Origin: Deltaproteobacteria bacterium
Lineage (GTDB): Bacteria > Myxococcota_A > UBA9160 > UBA6930
Direction: 5' to 3'
DNA length: 62,168 bases
Assembly (NCBI GenBank): GCA_029261815.1
Contig: JAJDAQ010000156.1
Coordinates: 1 to 62,168, forward strand
Part shown: piece after piece, positions 29,711 through 37,457 of the stretch
Position numbering within the stretch: position 1 is the stretch's first letter
How the letters are laid out: every line of letters begins with the position of its first letter
Made by a program: the position numbers and the translations under genes
Notes under the pieces: model-generated
Database searches by the model: none
What the model was told of the DNA's origin: nothing
What the model saw: only the letters and a program-made list of their open reading frames with translations

Positions 29711-30634
29711 ATGAGTACCGGGGTCACCGGAGAGAAGATCTGGCTCGATGGCGAGATGGTCGCCTGGGACGAAGCGCAAGTGCACGTGCTCACGCACACG
29801 TTGCACTATGGACTCGGCGTCTTCGAGGGCATCCGATGCTATCGCACGGATGATGGCCGCTCGGCCGTCTTTCGTCTGACCGAGCACGTGAAACGGCTCT
29901 ACGAGAGCGCGCATATCAACTTGATGGAGATTCCGTTCTCACAAGAGGTCGTCACGGACGCGATTCTCGACTGCCTGCGCGCGAACCATCTCGACGAGGG
30001 TTACATCCGGCCGCTCGCGTTCATCGGTTCGGGCGCGATGGGCCTGCACCCGGGAGCGAACCCGGTGCGCGTCGCAGTCGCCGCGTGGCCCTGGGGTGCC
30101 TACCTCGGCGAGGAAGGCCTCGAACAGGGAATCCGCGCCAAGATCTCGACGTTCAGTCGGCACCACGTCAACGCGAAGATGACGAAGGGCAAGACCTGCG
30201 GTGACTATGTGAACTCGATCCTCGCGAAGCGCGAGGCGCTGCTCGACGGCTACGACGAAGCCATCATGCTCGACACCGAAGGCCTCGTGTCAGAGGCGAC
30301 CGGCGAGAACGTCTTCGTGGTTCGTGGCGACGTGATCAAGACGCCGCCGCTGCCGACAGTGCTCGACGGGATCACGCGCGCCTCGCTCATCCAGATGGCG
30401 CGAGACAAGGGCATGACCGTGGTCGAAAGCGGCATCACACGCGACGAACTGTATGTCGCGGACGAGGTCTTCCTGACTGGTACGGCGGCCGAGGTGACGC
30501 CCATTCGCGAGATCGATCACCGCAAGATCGGAAGCGGTCGGCGCGGACCCGTGGCGCAGGAGCTGCAGGAAGGGTTCTTCGACGTGGTTGCCGGCCGAAA
30601 CGCGACCTACGAATCCTGGCTCACCTTCGTCTAG
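29711..30634 (+). CDS. ilvE: Branched-chain amino acid aminotransferase
   Basis: 307 aa, class IV PLP aminotransferase. It performs the last step of Val, Leu and Ile synthesis and the first of their breakdown. WLDGEMVAWDEAQVHVLTHTLHYGLGVFEGIRCY is the family start, in two stretches around the aromatic TLHYG. The PLP Lys lies in GKTCGDYVNS, and LVSEATGENVFVV plus LTGTAAEVTPIREID are the C-terminal signatures. A good GGAGG precedes the ATG. It faces the minus ABC transporter genes across an 82-nt region with a nested hairpin. Confidence 0.95.
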   Translation: MSTGVTGEKIWLDGEMVAWDEAQVHVLTHTLHYGLGVFEGIRCYRTDDGRSAVFRLTEHVKRLYESAHINLMEIPFSQEVVTDAILDCLRANHLDEGYIRPLAFIGSGAMGLHPGANPVRVAVAAWPWGAYLGEEGLEQGIRAKISTFSRHHVNAKMTKGKTCGDYVNSILAKREALLDGYDEAIMLDTEGLVSEATGENVFVVRGDVIKTPPLPTVLDGITRASLIQMARDKGMTVVESGITRDELYVADEVFLTGTAAEVTPIREIDHRKIGSGRRGPVAQELQEGFFDVVAGRNATYESWLTFV

Positions 30635-30659
30635 CCCAGTGACGGAAGCTGTCGGCTGC

Positions 30660-30709
30660 CTCTTCTGTCGCCTCGCAGACGCGCTTGAACGCGTCCGAGT
30701 CTAGAAGAG
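30660..30709. terminator. Nested hairpin between convergent ilvE and ABC permease genes
   Basis: Outer arms CTCTTCT (30660-30666) and AGAAGAG (30703-30709) enclose the perfect hairpin GACGCG (30678-30683) / CGCGTC (30690-30695) with a 6-nt loop. The convergent position suits a bidirectional terminator, but there is no T-run. Confidence 0.4.
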
Positions 30710-30716
30710 TCGCGAA

Positions 30717-31520
30717 CTAACGTCCGATCTCGATGCGCCGGATCGACACGAACAAGGTGACCAGTCCCGCTGCTGTCCACGCGACGAGACGCAGCCATGC
30801 GGTCGTCCCGTCCACACGGAGACCCTCCTGGGCGGCTTCCGGAAGCCAGCTCACGAGCGAGACGATCGCGGTGGAGGCGAAGGGCGGGCCCCAGTCGTTC
30901 AGCGCTCCGTAGACGCCGCCCAACTCGGTGGCGGCCCCGATCGCATTCGAGAGCGCCATCGCGCCGACGACGGCGAATACGAGCAGCACGGTCGCGACCC
31001 GGGGCAGGTAGAGTGATGCCGTCATCGCCCATGCCGCCATCGCCAGCGCGCCGAGTAGACAAGCCGCGGTCGCCGCGCCGGCGGGCGCGAGGTCGACCCC
31101 ATGGCGCGAAGCGAGCAGGAACGATGCCGCGCCCATCAGGACGACGGCGGCTCCCCATGCGATGACCAGGACACCCCCGAGGCGGGCGAGCCCGAACGAG
31201 AACCGGGACACCGGGCGAGCCAATGCCAGGGTTGCCGAGCCATCTTCGAGCGTTTGTCGCAGCTGGTCCGCAGCCAACACGCCGGCGAGTGCGACGAGCC
31301 AGAGCGTCAGGACGACCAGCGTGGCAGCGCCCGCAGACCCCGCGACAAGGGAACTCAGATCGACGGCTTCGCCGTTCACTTCCATGTTGGTCGCCATTGC
31401 GGCGGTGCAGCTGTCGAGCACCATGACCGAGAGGACACAACTCGCCGCCACGGCGAGTGCGAGCTTCCGCCGAATCGCGTCGAGGATCGCCTCGACGGTG
31501 AGGGCACCGAGACCGTTCAT
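30717..31520 (-). CDS. ABC-2-type transporter permease
   Basis: 267 aa with about six hydrophobic helices. The start MNGLGALTVEAILDAIRRKLAL is typical of ABC-2 permeases, as is the loop DGSATLALARPVSRFSFGLARL, which corresponds to the coupling-helix region of NosY/Ccm-like exporters. It ends in LFVSIRRIEIGR. The ATG overlaps the ATPase stop (ATGA), so the pair is one exporter. Substrate unknown. Confidence 0.85.
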   Translation of the reverse strand: MNGLGALTVEAILDAIRRKLALAVAASCVLSVMVLDSCTAAMATNMEVNGEAVDLSSLVAGSAGAATLVVLTLWLVALAGVLAADQLRQTLEDGSATLALARPVSRFSFGLARLGGVLVIAWGAAVVLMGAASFLLASRHGVDLAPAGAATAACLLGALAMAAWAMTASLYLPRVATVLLVFAVVGAMALSNAIGAATELGGVYGALNDWGPPFASTAIVSLVSWLPEAAQEGLRVDGTTAWLRLVAWTAAGLVTLFVSIRRIEIGR

Positions 31521-32227
31521 GCGCCCACCACCCGCACGAAGGCGTCCTCGAGACTTTCCCCATCCTGCACGATCTGATCGATGCCGCCCTGCGCTGCGAT
31601 TCGCCCCTCGTGCAGGATGGCGACGTGATCGCAGGTTCGCTCGACCTCGGACAGTACGTGGCTGCTCACGAGCACGGTGCAACCGCGGTCTCGGGCATCC
31701 TGGATCCAGGCGCGCGCATCCCGGATGCCGATCGGGTCGAGGCCCGATGTGGGTTCGTCGAGTAGCAGCAGATCCGGCGGTCCCAGGAATGCCTGGGCAA
31801 AGCCGACCCGTTGTCGGAGGCCTTTCGAAAGGCTCGCCAGCGGGTCGGTCGCGCGGTCGGCGACTCCGACACGTTCCATGGCCTCATCTGCCTGGCGTTC
31901 GCCGTCGGCCCCGCGGCCTCCTGCGAGCTTGGCGTGAAGGCGCAGAAAGCTCCGGACCGTGACGCGGCCGGGGACCACGAGCCGTTCGGGCAGATAGCCG
32001 AGCCCCAGCCGTGCGTCCGGGTCCATCGGGTCCCGACCGCGGAGCTCGACGCGACCCTCCGAGGGTGCGCAGAAGCCCAAGAGCAGCCGCAGGGCCGTCG
32101 TCTTGCCCGCACCGTTCGGTCCCAGGAGGCCGAGCGCACCCCCCTGCTCGAGCCGAAGGCTGACGCGATCGAGTGCGGCGCGACGGCCGTAGCGCTTGGT
32201 CACGTCCGACAGTTCGAGTGCGTTCAT
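31517..32227 (-). CDS. ABC transporter ATP-binding protein
   Basis: 236 aa. Walker A GPNGAGKTT, a Q-loop region GYLPERL (Q not conserved), signature LSKGLRQRVGFAQA (variant of LSGGQ), Walker B LLLLDEPTSGLDP and the H-loop SSHVLSEVE are all visible. It belongs to the CcmA/NosF-like branch of ABC-2 exporters. The ATG at 32227 is chosen because the conserved strand NALELSDVTKRYG follows directly and TACCCT lies 6 nt upstream. It diverges from the radical SAM gene, whose start is 65 nt away. Confidence 0.92.
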   Translation of the reverse strand: MNALELSDVTKRYGRRAALDRVSLRLEQGGALGLLGPNGAGKTTALRLLLGFCAPSEGRVELRGRDPMDPDARLGLGYLPERLVVPGRVTVRSFLRLHAKLAGGRGADGERQADEAMERVGVADRATDPLASLSKGLRQRVGFAQAFLGPPDLLLLDEPTSGLDPIGIRDARAWIQDARDRGCTVLVSSHVLSEVERTCDHVAILHEGRIAAQGGIDQIVQDGESLEDAFVRVVGA

Positions 32228-32233
32228 CCGGGC

Positions 32234-32239
32234 AGGGTA
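32234..32239 (-). promoter_or_regulatory. TAnnnT (-10-like) 6 nt before the ABC ATPase start
   Basis: Minus-strand TACCCT ends exactly 6 nt before the ATG at 32227. A weak TGGAGC lies at the -35 distance. No Shine-Dalgarno is present. Confidence 0.45.
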
Positions 32240-32280
32240 GGCGTCCAACGCCACGCGCTCCATGCCGCGGTTGCACGACG

Positions 32281-32286
32281 TATGCT
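32281..32286 (+). promoter_or_regulatory. TAnnnT (-10-like) 6 nt before the radical SAM start
   Basis: TATGCT ends exactly 6 nt before the ATG at 32293, 41 bp from the opposing -10-like hexamer of the ABC ATPase gene. No ribosome binding site or -35 box is visible. Confidence 0.45.
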
Positions 32287-32292
32287 GGGCCG

Positions 32293-33129
32293 ATGAGTCG
32301 TGCCGTCGTGTTCCCGCGCACCGTCCGCCAGGCGCTCACGCGGACGGGCGGGTATCTGGCCGGGTACTCCCATTCGTTGCAGCCCTACGTGGGTTGCGAG
32401 TTCTCCTGCGTGTACTGCTATGTCCGGGCGCTCCCGGTCCAGCGCGCGAACCCCTATGGACGCGCCTGGTCCGAGTGGATCTCGCCCAAGACGAACGTCG
32501 CGGAGCGTCTTGCGGCGCAAGGCCGGCGCGGCACGATCGCGGGCGCGAGGATCTTCTGCGCCTCCAGCACGGATCCCTATGTCCCGCTCGAACGGAAACT
32601 GGGGCTCACGCGTGCGTGCCTCGACGTGTTTGCTGCGTTCGCGCCCGAACGCCTGGTCATCCAGACGCGGAGCCCGCTCGTCCTGCGCGATGTCGAGCGG
32701 CTGAAGCGCATCTCGCACTGCGGCGTGAGTTTCACCGTACCGACGAACGACGACGTTGTTCGCCGCCGCTTCGAGCCGGACTCCCCCGCGATTGGTCGTC
32801 GCATCGAAACGCTTCGCGCGCTGCGTGAGGCGGGGGTCCCGACGCAGGCGGCGGTGGCGCCGGTGCTGCCGGGAGATGCCCGTGCTCTCGCGGAGCGGCT
32901 CGAGCCGGTCGTCGACCGGGTCGTCGTCGATGATCTCGTGAGCGGCGATGGCGCGCATGGGGCTCGCAGCCACGAGATCCGCGCGCGACTGCGCGCGGAC
33001 GGAGACGGGTTCTGGGCAGAGTCCGGTGCGGCCGCCGAGGTCGCGATCACGTTTCGCAGCGTGTTCGGCGACGAACGCGTCGGGCTCTCGGAGGCCGGCT
33101 TCAACGACCTCGAAACGTGGCCTAATTGA
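32293..33129 (+). CDS. Radical SAM protein, SplB/Rv2578c-like
   Basis: 278 aa. The cluster motif C35-x3-C39-x2-C42 sits in VGCEFSCVYCYVR after the typical lead TGGYLAGYSHSLQPY. The remainder fits a partial TIM barrel (IFCASSTDPYVPLERKLGLTRACL, LVIQTRSPLVLRDVERL, VSFTVPTNDD, VAPVLPGDARALAERL). It resembles the spore-photoproduct-lyase-like group found in many non-spore-formers, whose function is mostly unknown; there is no evidence it repairs DNA here. Its 3' end overlaps hspQ by 8 nt on the opposite strand. Confidence 0.82.
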   Translation: MSRAVVFPRTVRQALTRTGGYLAGYSHSLQPYVGCEFSCVYCYVRALPVQRANPYGRAWSEWISPKTNVAERLAAQGRRGTIAGARIFCASSTDPYVPLERKLGLTRACLDVFAAFAPERLVIQTRSPLVLRDVERLKRISHCGVSFTVPTNDDVVRRRFEPDSPAIGRRIETLRALREAGVPTQAAVAPVLPGDARALAERLEPVVDRVVVDDLVSGDGAHGARSHEIRARLRADGDGFWAESGAAAEVAITFRSVFGDERVGLSEAGFNDLETWPN

Positions 33130-33430
33130 TGGCCCGCCGGACGTAGCGTCCATCCTCGTAGCCGGTGAAGTAGCTGTCGAGCAGCGGGTGGGTCAGCGGG
33201 GCGGGCGCTGGCTCCTGGGCCAGGTTTCGCTCGGCCACGTAGGTGGTCTGCTCGGCCCCGTCGGGCAACACGTGGTACCAGGGCTGGTCCTTGGGCGGCC
33301 GAGAGCGCGCGACCTGCTCGTACCAGGCGTCGGAGCCCTGAAAGGTCAGGTCCACATCGAACACCACGCCGCGGTATCCGAACCGGACGTGGCGGATGAT
33401 CTCCCCCACCGAGAACGCAACGTCTGCCAT
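33122..33430 (-). CDS. hspQ: Heat shock protein HspQ (YccV-like, hemimethylated-DNA-binding fold)
   Basis: 102 aa, the usual size. HspQ is an adaptor and allosteric activator of Lon protease and binds DnaA variants in enterobacteria. Signatures: FSVGEIIRHVRFGYRGVVFDVD at the start, then WYEQVARSRPPKDQPWYHVLPDG and TTYVAERNL. It starts at 33430 with no Shine-Dalgarno but with TAGGCT 6 nt upstream, and three short tandem repeats lie directly upstream. It diverges from the ribbon-helix-helix gene. Confidence 0.9.
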   Translation of the reverse strand: MADVAFSVGEIIRHVRFGYRGVVFDVDLTFQGSDAWYEQVARSRPPKDQPWYHVLPDGAEQTTYVAERNLAQEPAPAPLTHPLLDSYFTGYEDGRYVRRAIN

Positions 33431-33435
33431 TTTGG

Positions 33436-33492
33436 GAGCCTACCGGATCGTCCGAGCCTACCGGATGGATCGTCTGAGCCTGCCGGATCGTC
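33436..33492. repeat. Three tandem repeats upstream of hspQ
   Basis: Units GAGCCTACCGGATCGTC (33436-33452), the same with a 4-nt GGAT insertion (33454-33474), and GAGCCTGCCGGATCGTC (33476-33492). On the minus strand two units contain GGTAGGCTC, whose TAGGCT is also the -10-like hexamer of hspQ (33437-33442). Likely regulator sites or a duplicated promoter core. Confidence 0.6.
33437..33442 (-). promoter_or_regulatory. TAnnnT (-10-like) 6 nt before hspQ
   Basis: Minus-strand TAGGCT ends exactly 6 nt before the hspQ ATG and lies inside the first tandem repeat unit. No -35 consensus is visible. Confidence 0.45.
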
Positions 33493-33523
33493 AGGGACCT
33501 TGGACCGCAGTGGATCACATGCG

Positions 33524-33551
33524 TTGACAATGTGTGACAACGTAATACGTT
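33524..33551 (+). promoter_or_regulatory. Promoter with operator-like palindrome for the RHH gene
   Basis: Perfect TTGACA (33524-33529), 16-nt spacer and TACGTT (33546-33551), ending 7 nt before the ATG at 33559. The -10 is the right arm of the perfect inverted repeat AACGTA-A-TACGTT (33539-33551). A repressor bound here would block RNA polymerase, and the encoded RHH protein is the obvious candidate. Confidence 0.6.
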
Positions 33552-33558
33552 GAGTGAC

Positions 33559-34224
33559 ATGACAGATCCCCACTCGACCGACACGGAACCCGATGCACCG
33601 GACGGCCCTGGCGCAACCGGCCAGGAACAAAAGGAAAAGTCGCGCACCAGCGGCTGCGGCGGCACACAATGGGAACATGTTCGAGATTCTGGCCGCCGCC
33701 ATCGGAGCCGTCGAAACGGCCACCGAAAGGAGCGGATCCTTCACACCCGTATCTCGGAGCAACTCTCCGAAGAGATTCGGGCAATGGCAGATGACCTCCG
33801 TGTTCCGGTTTCAAACCTGGTCCGCAACGTCCTCGAAGAAGCCTTCAGCGTCGTCGAACAGGTGAGTGAAGACCTCGGCGGTGTCCTCGATGATGTCCTC
33901 GACGGCGCCGAAGAGGCCAGCGAGCGATACAGCCGACATCGCCGCGGAAGCCGCCGGCGAAGCCGTCGTCACGCGCGGTCCAGCCGGGACGACGATTCAA
34001 CCGAGGCGGAGGCCGACGTGCCGTCCGAACCGCCCGCAGGCGCCCCGGCGTCAGGGGATCTGTTCGCCGGAATCGTGGCTTGGCAGCCCGTCGTCCTGCA
34101 TGCGCCGCAGTTCTGCGCCCGAACGGGTGCGTCGCTTGCGGCAGGCGAACGCGCCTATGCGGCCATCGGCGCGCATGGGCTCACCGGCCTCTACGTTCGC
34201 GAAGACGCGCTGCCGGTGGACTGA
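33559..34224 (+). CDS. Ribbon-helix-helix DNA-binding protein with C-terminal Cys/Gly motif
   Basis: 221 aa. The first 58 residues are polar and basic. Residues 60-100 look like a ribbon-helix-helix fold: strand ILHTRIS, helix EQLSEEIRAMADDL, turn RVPVS, helix NLVRNVLEEAFSVVE. An acidic helix (VSEDLGGVLDDVLDGAEEASE), an Arg/Ser-rich stretch and a C-terminal element (PQFCARTGASLAAGERAYAAIG) follow; the latter resembles half a zinc ribbon with a single Cys. I do not recognise the whole protein. The ATG at 33559 is preferred to an in-frame TTG at 33550. Its promoter holds a palindrome that suggests autoregulation. Confidence 0.7.
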   Translation: MTDPHSTDTEPDAPDGPGATGQEQKEKSRTSGCGGTQWEHVRDSGRRHRSRRNGHRKERILHTRISEQLSEEIRAMADDLRVPVSNLVRNVLEEAFSVVEQVSEDLGGVLDDVLDGAEEASERYSRHRRGSRRRSRRHARSSRDDDSTEAEADVPSEPPAGAPASGDLFAGIVAWQPVVLHAPQFCARTGASLAAGERAYAAIGAHGLTGLYVREDALPVD

Positions 34225-34229
34225 CGACG

Positions 34230-34235
34230 TAGACT
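34230..34235 (+). promoter_or_regulatory. TAnnnT (-10-like) 8 nt before the aldolase-like gene
   Basis: TAGACT ends 8 nt before the ATG at 34244. No Shine-Dalgarno and no -35 box are visible. Confidence 0.35.
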
Positions 34236-34243
34236 CCGCAGCC

Positions 34244-35239
34244 ATGGCCGACCCGAAAACGCTGCACGACCTTCCGACCCCGGCACTGGTTGCCGATCAC
34301 TCGGCACTCCAACGCAACCTCACGACGATGGCGGAAGCGCTCCCGGGGGACCGGCTTCGTCCACACGTGAAGGCGCACAAGTGCACGGCGCTGGCAGCGC
34401 GTCAGGCCGCCGCCGGACACACCAACTTCACCTGCGCGACGGTGCGCGAGGTCGAAGGCATGGCGGCCGCCGGCCTCGGGAACGACCTGCTGCTGGCCAA
34501 TGAGGTGCTGGATACCCGTCGTCTCGGGGCGCTGGATGCGCGCGTTACCGTGGCCGTGGACTCGACCGAGACCATTCGAGCGGCGGCCTCTGGCGGTGTG
34601 CGCGAAGTCGTCATCGACGTGAATGTGGGTCTGCCGCGCTGCGGCTGTTCGCCGGAGGCCGCCGGTGGACTCGCAGACGAGGCGCGTCGAGCCGGGCTCC
34701 TGGTGCGCGGTGTGATGGGCTACGAGGGCCACCTGATGATGGTCGACGACCGCGCCAAACAAAAGGCTGCAACCGACGAGTCGATGGCGCTCCTGCTCCA
34801 GGCGCATGGCGACGTCGGTGGTGAGCTGGTCTCCGCCGGCGGCACGGGCACCTACGACCTCAACAGCGCAGCCACCGAGATCCAGGCCGGTTCCTACGTC
34901 TTGATGGACACGGCCTATGCAAAGCTCGGGCTCCCTTTCGAACTCGCGCTGTCGGTGCTTTCGACCGTGATCTCGGTATCCGACAAGTGGGCGGTCGGCG
35001 ATGGTGGCTTGAAGGCACTTGGGATGGACCACGGTGATCCGACGGTCGAGGGCGCCAACGTCTGGTTTTGCTCCGATGAACACCTGACGTTCTCCCGGAG
35101 TCCCTCGCCCGCCATCGGGGATCAGATCCGGATCCAACCGGCACACGTCGACCCCACCATGGCCAAGCATGAGCGGCTCTACCTGCTGGACGGCGAGGAC
35201 GTGGTCGACGTCATGGAAATCGACCTACGCGGCTGGTAG
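34244..35239 (+). CDS. D-threonine aldolase-like / alanine-racemase-fold PLP enzyme
   Basis: 331 aa. The fold type III start TPALVADHSALQRNL and RPHVKAHKC give the PLP Lys43. The middle has VIDVNVGLPRCGCSP and VMGYEGHLMM. The C-terminal domain ends in IQPAHVDPTMAKHERLYLL, matching the metal site of D-threonine aldolases (usually HxCxT...H, here HVDPT, with Asp in place of Cys). Members cleave D-threonine or D-3-hydroxy amino acids, or dehydrate D-serine. It follows the RHH gene by 19 nt but has its own -10-like hexamer. Confidence 0.8.
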   Translation: MADPKTLHDLPTPALVADHSALQRNLTTMAEALPGDRLRPHVKAHKCTALAARQAAAGHTNFTCATVREVEGMAAAGLGNDLLLANEVLDTRRLGALDARVTVAVDSTETIRAAASGGVREVVIDVNVGLPRCGCSPEAAGGLADEARRAGLLVRGVMGYEGHLMMVDDRAKQKAATDESMALLLQAHGDVGGELVSAGGTGTYDLNSAATEIQAGSYVLMDTAYAKLGLPFELALSVLSTVISVSDKWAVGDGGLKALGMDHGDPTVEGANVWFCSDEHLTFSRSPSPAIGDQIRIQPAHVDPTMAKHERLYLLDGEDVVDVMEIDLRGW

Positions 35240-35269
35240 CCCGCGCGCGGAGTGCGAGACTCGTCCGCC

Positions 35270-36478
35270 ATGGCAACGTCTGATTCTCCTGCGGCGCCGA
35301 AACGCTCTGGCCTCCGTGTCTTCGGCGCCACGGTCGGCGTCGGCGCCGTCATCTCGATCCTGCTGGCGAGCCACTACTACGTGGCGAAACGCTTCTTCCT
35401 CGATCCCGGTTGGGGCGAGCCCCTGGCGACCTCCGGAACCGTGCTCGTGATGCTGGGCTTCGTCGGCTTCTTCGCACTGCCTGTGATCGAGCGAAAGCTC
35501 CCGCCGCGATGGATGCGCGCGTTGGCGCTGCCCACGGTCGTCTGGATGGGCGTGCTGTGGTTGGCGTTCTCGGCCTGGGTGATCGCCGACCTCGCGGCGC
35601 TCCTCCTCGGCCTCTTCGGGGTTCCGGGCCCGGATCCGGTGACGCGGGCCTTCGCGATCGGGGCCCTGGTCGCGGTCGCTTCGGCGGTCGCGCTGCGAAA
35701 CGGCCTACGCATTCCAAAGGTCCGTCGTCAGGAGATCCGGCTCGATCGGTGGCCGGCGGCGCTCGATGGATTTCGGATCGCGCAGATCAGCGACATCCAC
35801 ATCGGCCCTGTGCTCGATCACCGGTTCGCGCGCGGTCTGACCGAACGCGTCAACTCCCTTGACGCCGACCTGGTCGTGGTGACCGGGGATCTCGTGGACG
35901 GTCCTGTCGAAGCGCTACGCGAGGACGTCGAACCGTTCGCGGCGCTGCGCGCACGGCATGGCGTGTATTTCATCACTGGCAACCACGACGTCTACTCGGG
36001 TGACGTCGCCTGGGTCGAACGGGTCCGCGAACTCGGAATGCGGCCGCTTCGCAACGAACGGGTTGCGATCGCGGGCGCGGACGGTTTCGACCTCGCCGGC
36101 GTCGACGATCACCGCGGCGACTGGCGGGCCAGCAGCAGCGAAGACCTCGGTGCTGCGCTCGACGGGCGTGACCCCGCTCGTGCCACGGTTCTGCTCGCGC
36201 ATGATCCGTCGACGTTCAAGCGCGCGCGAGGGATGGACATCGATCTCCAGATCTCGGGACACACCCATGGTGGACAGCTCTGGCCGTTTCACGGCCTGGT
36301 GCGCCTGGTGATGCCGTGGGTGCAGGGCCTTCACCGAGAGGGGGCTGCGCAGATCTGGGTGAGTCGCGGTAGCGGCTTCTGGGGTCCGCCGATGCGGCTC
36401 TTCGCACCGTCGGAGGTCAGCGAGTTGGTCCTTCGCCCGTCACTGCCCGGAGCAACCGCGGCCCAATCCGCGCACTGA
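35270..36478 (+). CDS. Membrane-anchored calcineurin-like metallophosphoesterase (YkuE/YaeI type)
   Basis: 402 aa. Four hydrophobic helices occupy roughly the first 145 residues (VGVGAVISILLASHYY; GTVLVMLGFVGFFALPV; LPTVVWMGVLWLAFSAWVI; AFAIGALVAVASAVAL). The phosphoesterase motifs follow: QISDIHIG, VVTGDLVDG, ITGNHDVYSG, LLAHDP and SGHTHGGQLWPFHG. YkuE-like enzymes act on UDP-sugars or lipid-linked phosphates. The ATG at 35270 is chosen; a GTG at 35252 is possible. Its last 62 nt overlap the convergent SGNH-like gene. Confidence 0.87.
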   Translation: MATSDSPAAPKRSGLRVFGATVGVGAVISILLASHYYVAKRFFLDPGWGEPLATSGTVLVMLGFVGFFALPVIERKLPPRWMRALALPTVVWMGVLWLAFSAWVIADLAALLLGLFGVPGPDPVTRAFAIGALVAVASAVALRNGLRIPKVRRQEIRLDRWPAALDGFRIAQISDIHIGPVLDHRFARGLTERVNSLDADLVVVTGDLVDGPVEALREDVEPFAALRARHGVYFITGNHDVYSGDVAWVERVRELGMRPLRNERVAIAGADGFDLAGVDDHRGDWRASSSEDLGAALDGRDPARATVLLAHDPSTFKRARGMDIDLQISGHTHGGQLWPFHGLVRLVMPWVQGLHREGAAQIWVSRGSGFWGPPMRLFAPSEVSELVLRPSLPGATAAQSAH

Positions 36479-37457
36479 AGCGTTCTCCGGCGTCGTTCGT
36501 GATGTGGGAGCTGTCGAGGAAATCCTCGTCTGGCGCACTCGCAGAAAAGTCGAGGTGCGGTGCGTCGAACTCGCGCTCCAGCTCCTCGAACAATGCCTCG
36601 TAGGCGTTCTGCACATCGTCGCCGTACTCGGCTCGTTGGAAGCTCGAGAGCGGCGGGGTGATGAGCACGCAGCGGATGCCTGCGTCGCGGCAGCGGTCGA
36701 GCGCTCGTTCCAAGGCACCGACGGTCCGCTCGCTGATCGGAAACGGCGAAACGCGCTTTCCCCATCGTCGCGCACCGTCCTCGGGCTTGGCTTCGAAATC
36801 GGCGCCGCGATCGAGTCGAGCAATCGCGGGGTCCACAGGCGGCGTGCCAGCCGAGCCACCACTCGCTGCCACAAGCGTTGCCGATACGTACGGGGGTTCT
36901 TCTCCGACCCAGGCCGTCAGCAGCTCGTGCCGGTAGCGATAGGAGGGCAGGAGCCGGGCCCAGATCGTCTTGTCGAGGTCCTGTAAGGCGAGTTCCGGGA
37001 GCCAATGCCACACGTCGCTCCAATCGAACATCCGCACCATCTGTGCGTCGAGGTAGCGCGGCGGTCGCACGAACCATTCGGGGCTCATCTCGATGAACAC
37101 GGCGCGCGGAGCCGCACCGCGGTCGAGCGCACGCTCGAGCAACATTGCGGATCCAACGATGCCCGATCCTTCTGCAACGATGCTGACCGTGGGAACGTGA
37201 ATCGTTTCCTTCAATGTCCCGGTGTCGATCGCGGCCATGAACCGCGAACTGCCGAAGAAAAGCCATTCGGGGGACGGATCCGTCGCAGTGGCTCGGTCGA
37301 GCGCTGCATCGGCGACCCAGTGACGGACTCTCAGAGGCGCGTCGTCCAGCCAGAGGCCAGTGCCGAGTTGCAAGGCGACGAAGGCGACGGCCGCGAGCAG
37401 GAGGGCGCTCCGGTCGCGTCTCGCCGCACGTTTTCCGGGATGAAGTCGCACCGCCAT
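36417..37457 (-). CDS. SGNH/DltD-AlgX-like membrane-anchored protein, partner of the MBOAT
   Basis: 346 aa with one N-terminal helix (ALLLAAVAFVALQLGTGLWL). EWLFFGSSRFMAAID matches block I (GxSR, Ser nucleophile) of proteins paired with AlgI/DltB-type acyltransferases. FIEMSPEWF, CVLITPPLS and LDFSASAPDEDFLDSSHITNDAGERF follow; the last holds a DSSH element like the catalytic Asp-x-x-His. It probably passes acetyl groups to an exported glycan. The ATG overlaps the MBOAT stop (TGATG). The 3' end overlaps the facing phosphoesterase gene by 62 nt. Confidence 0.75.
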   Translation of the reverse strand: MAVRLHPGKRAARRDRSALLLAAVAFVALQLGTGLWLDDAPLRVRHWVADAALDRATATDPSPEWLFFGSSRFMAAIDTGTLKETIHVPTVSIVAEGSGIVGSAMLLERALDRGAAPRAVFIEMSPEWFVRPPRYLDAQMVRMFDWSDVWHWLPELALQDLDKTIWARLLPSYRYRHELLTAWVGEEPPYVSATLVAASGGSAGTPPVDPAIARLDRGADFEAKPEDGARRWGKRVSPFPISERTVGALERALDRCRDAGIRCVLITPPLSSFQRAEYGDDVQNAYEALFEELEREFDAPHLDFSASAPDEDFLDSSHITNDAGERFSARIGPRLLRAVTGEGPTR

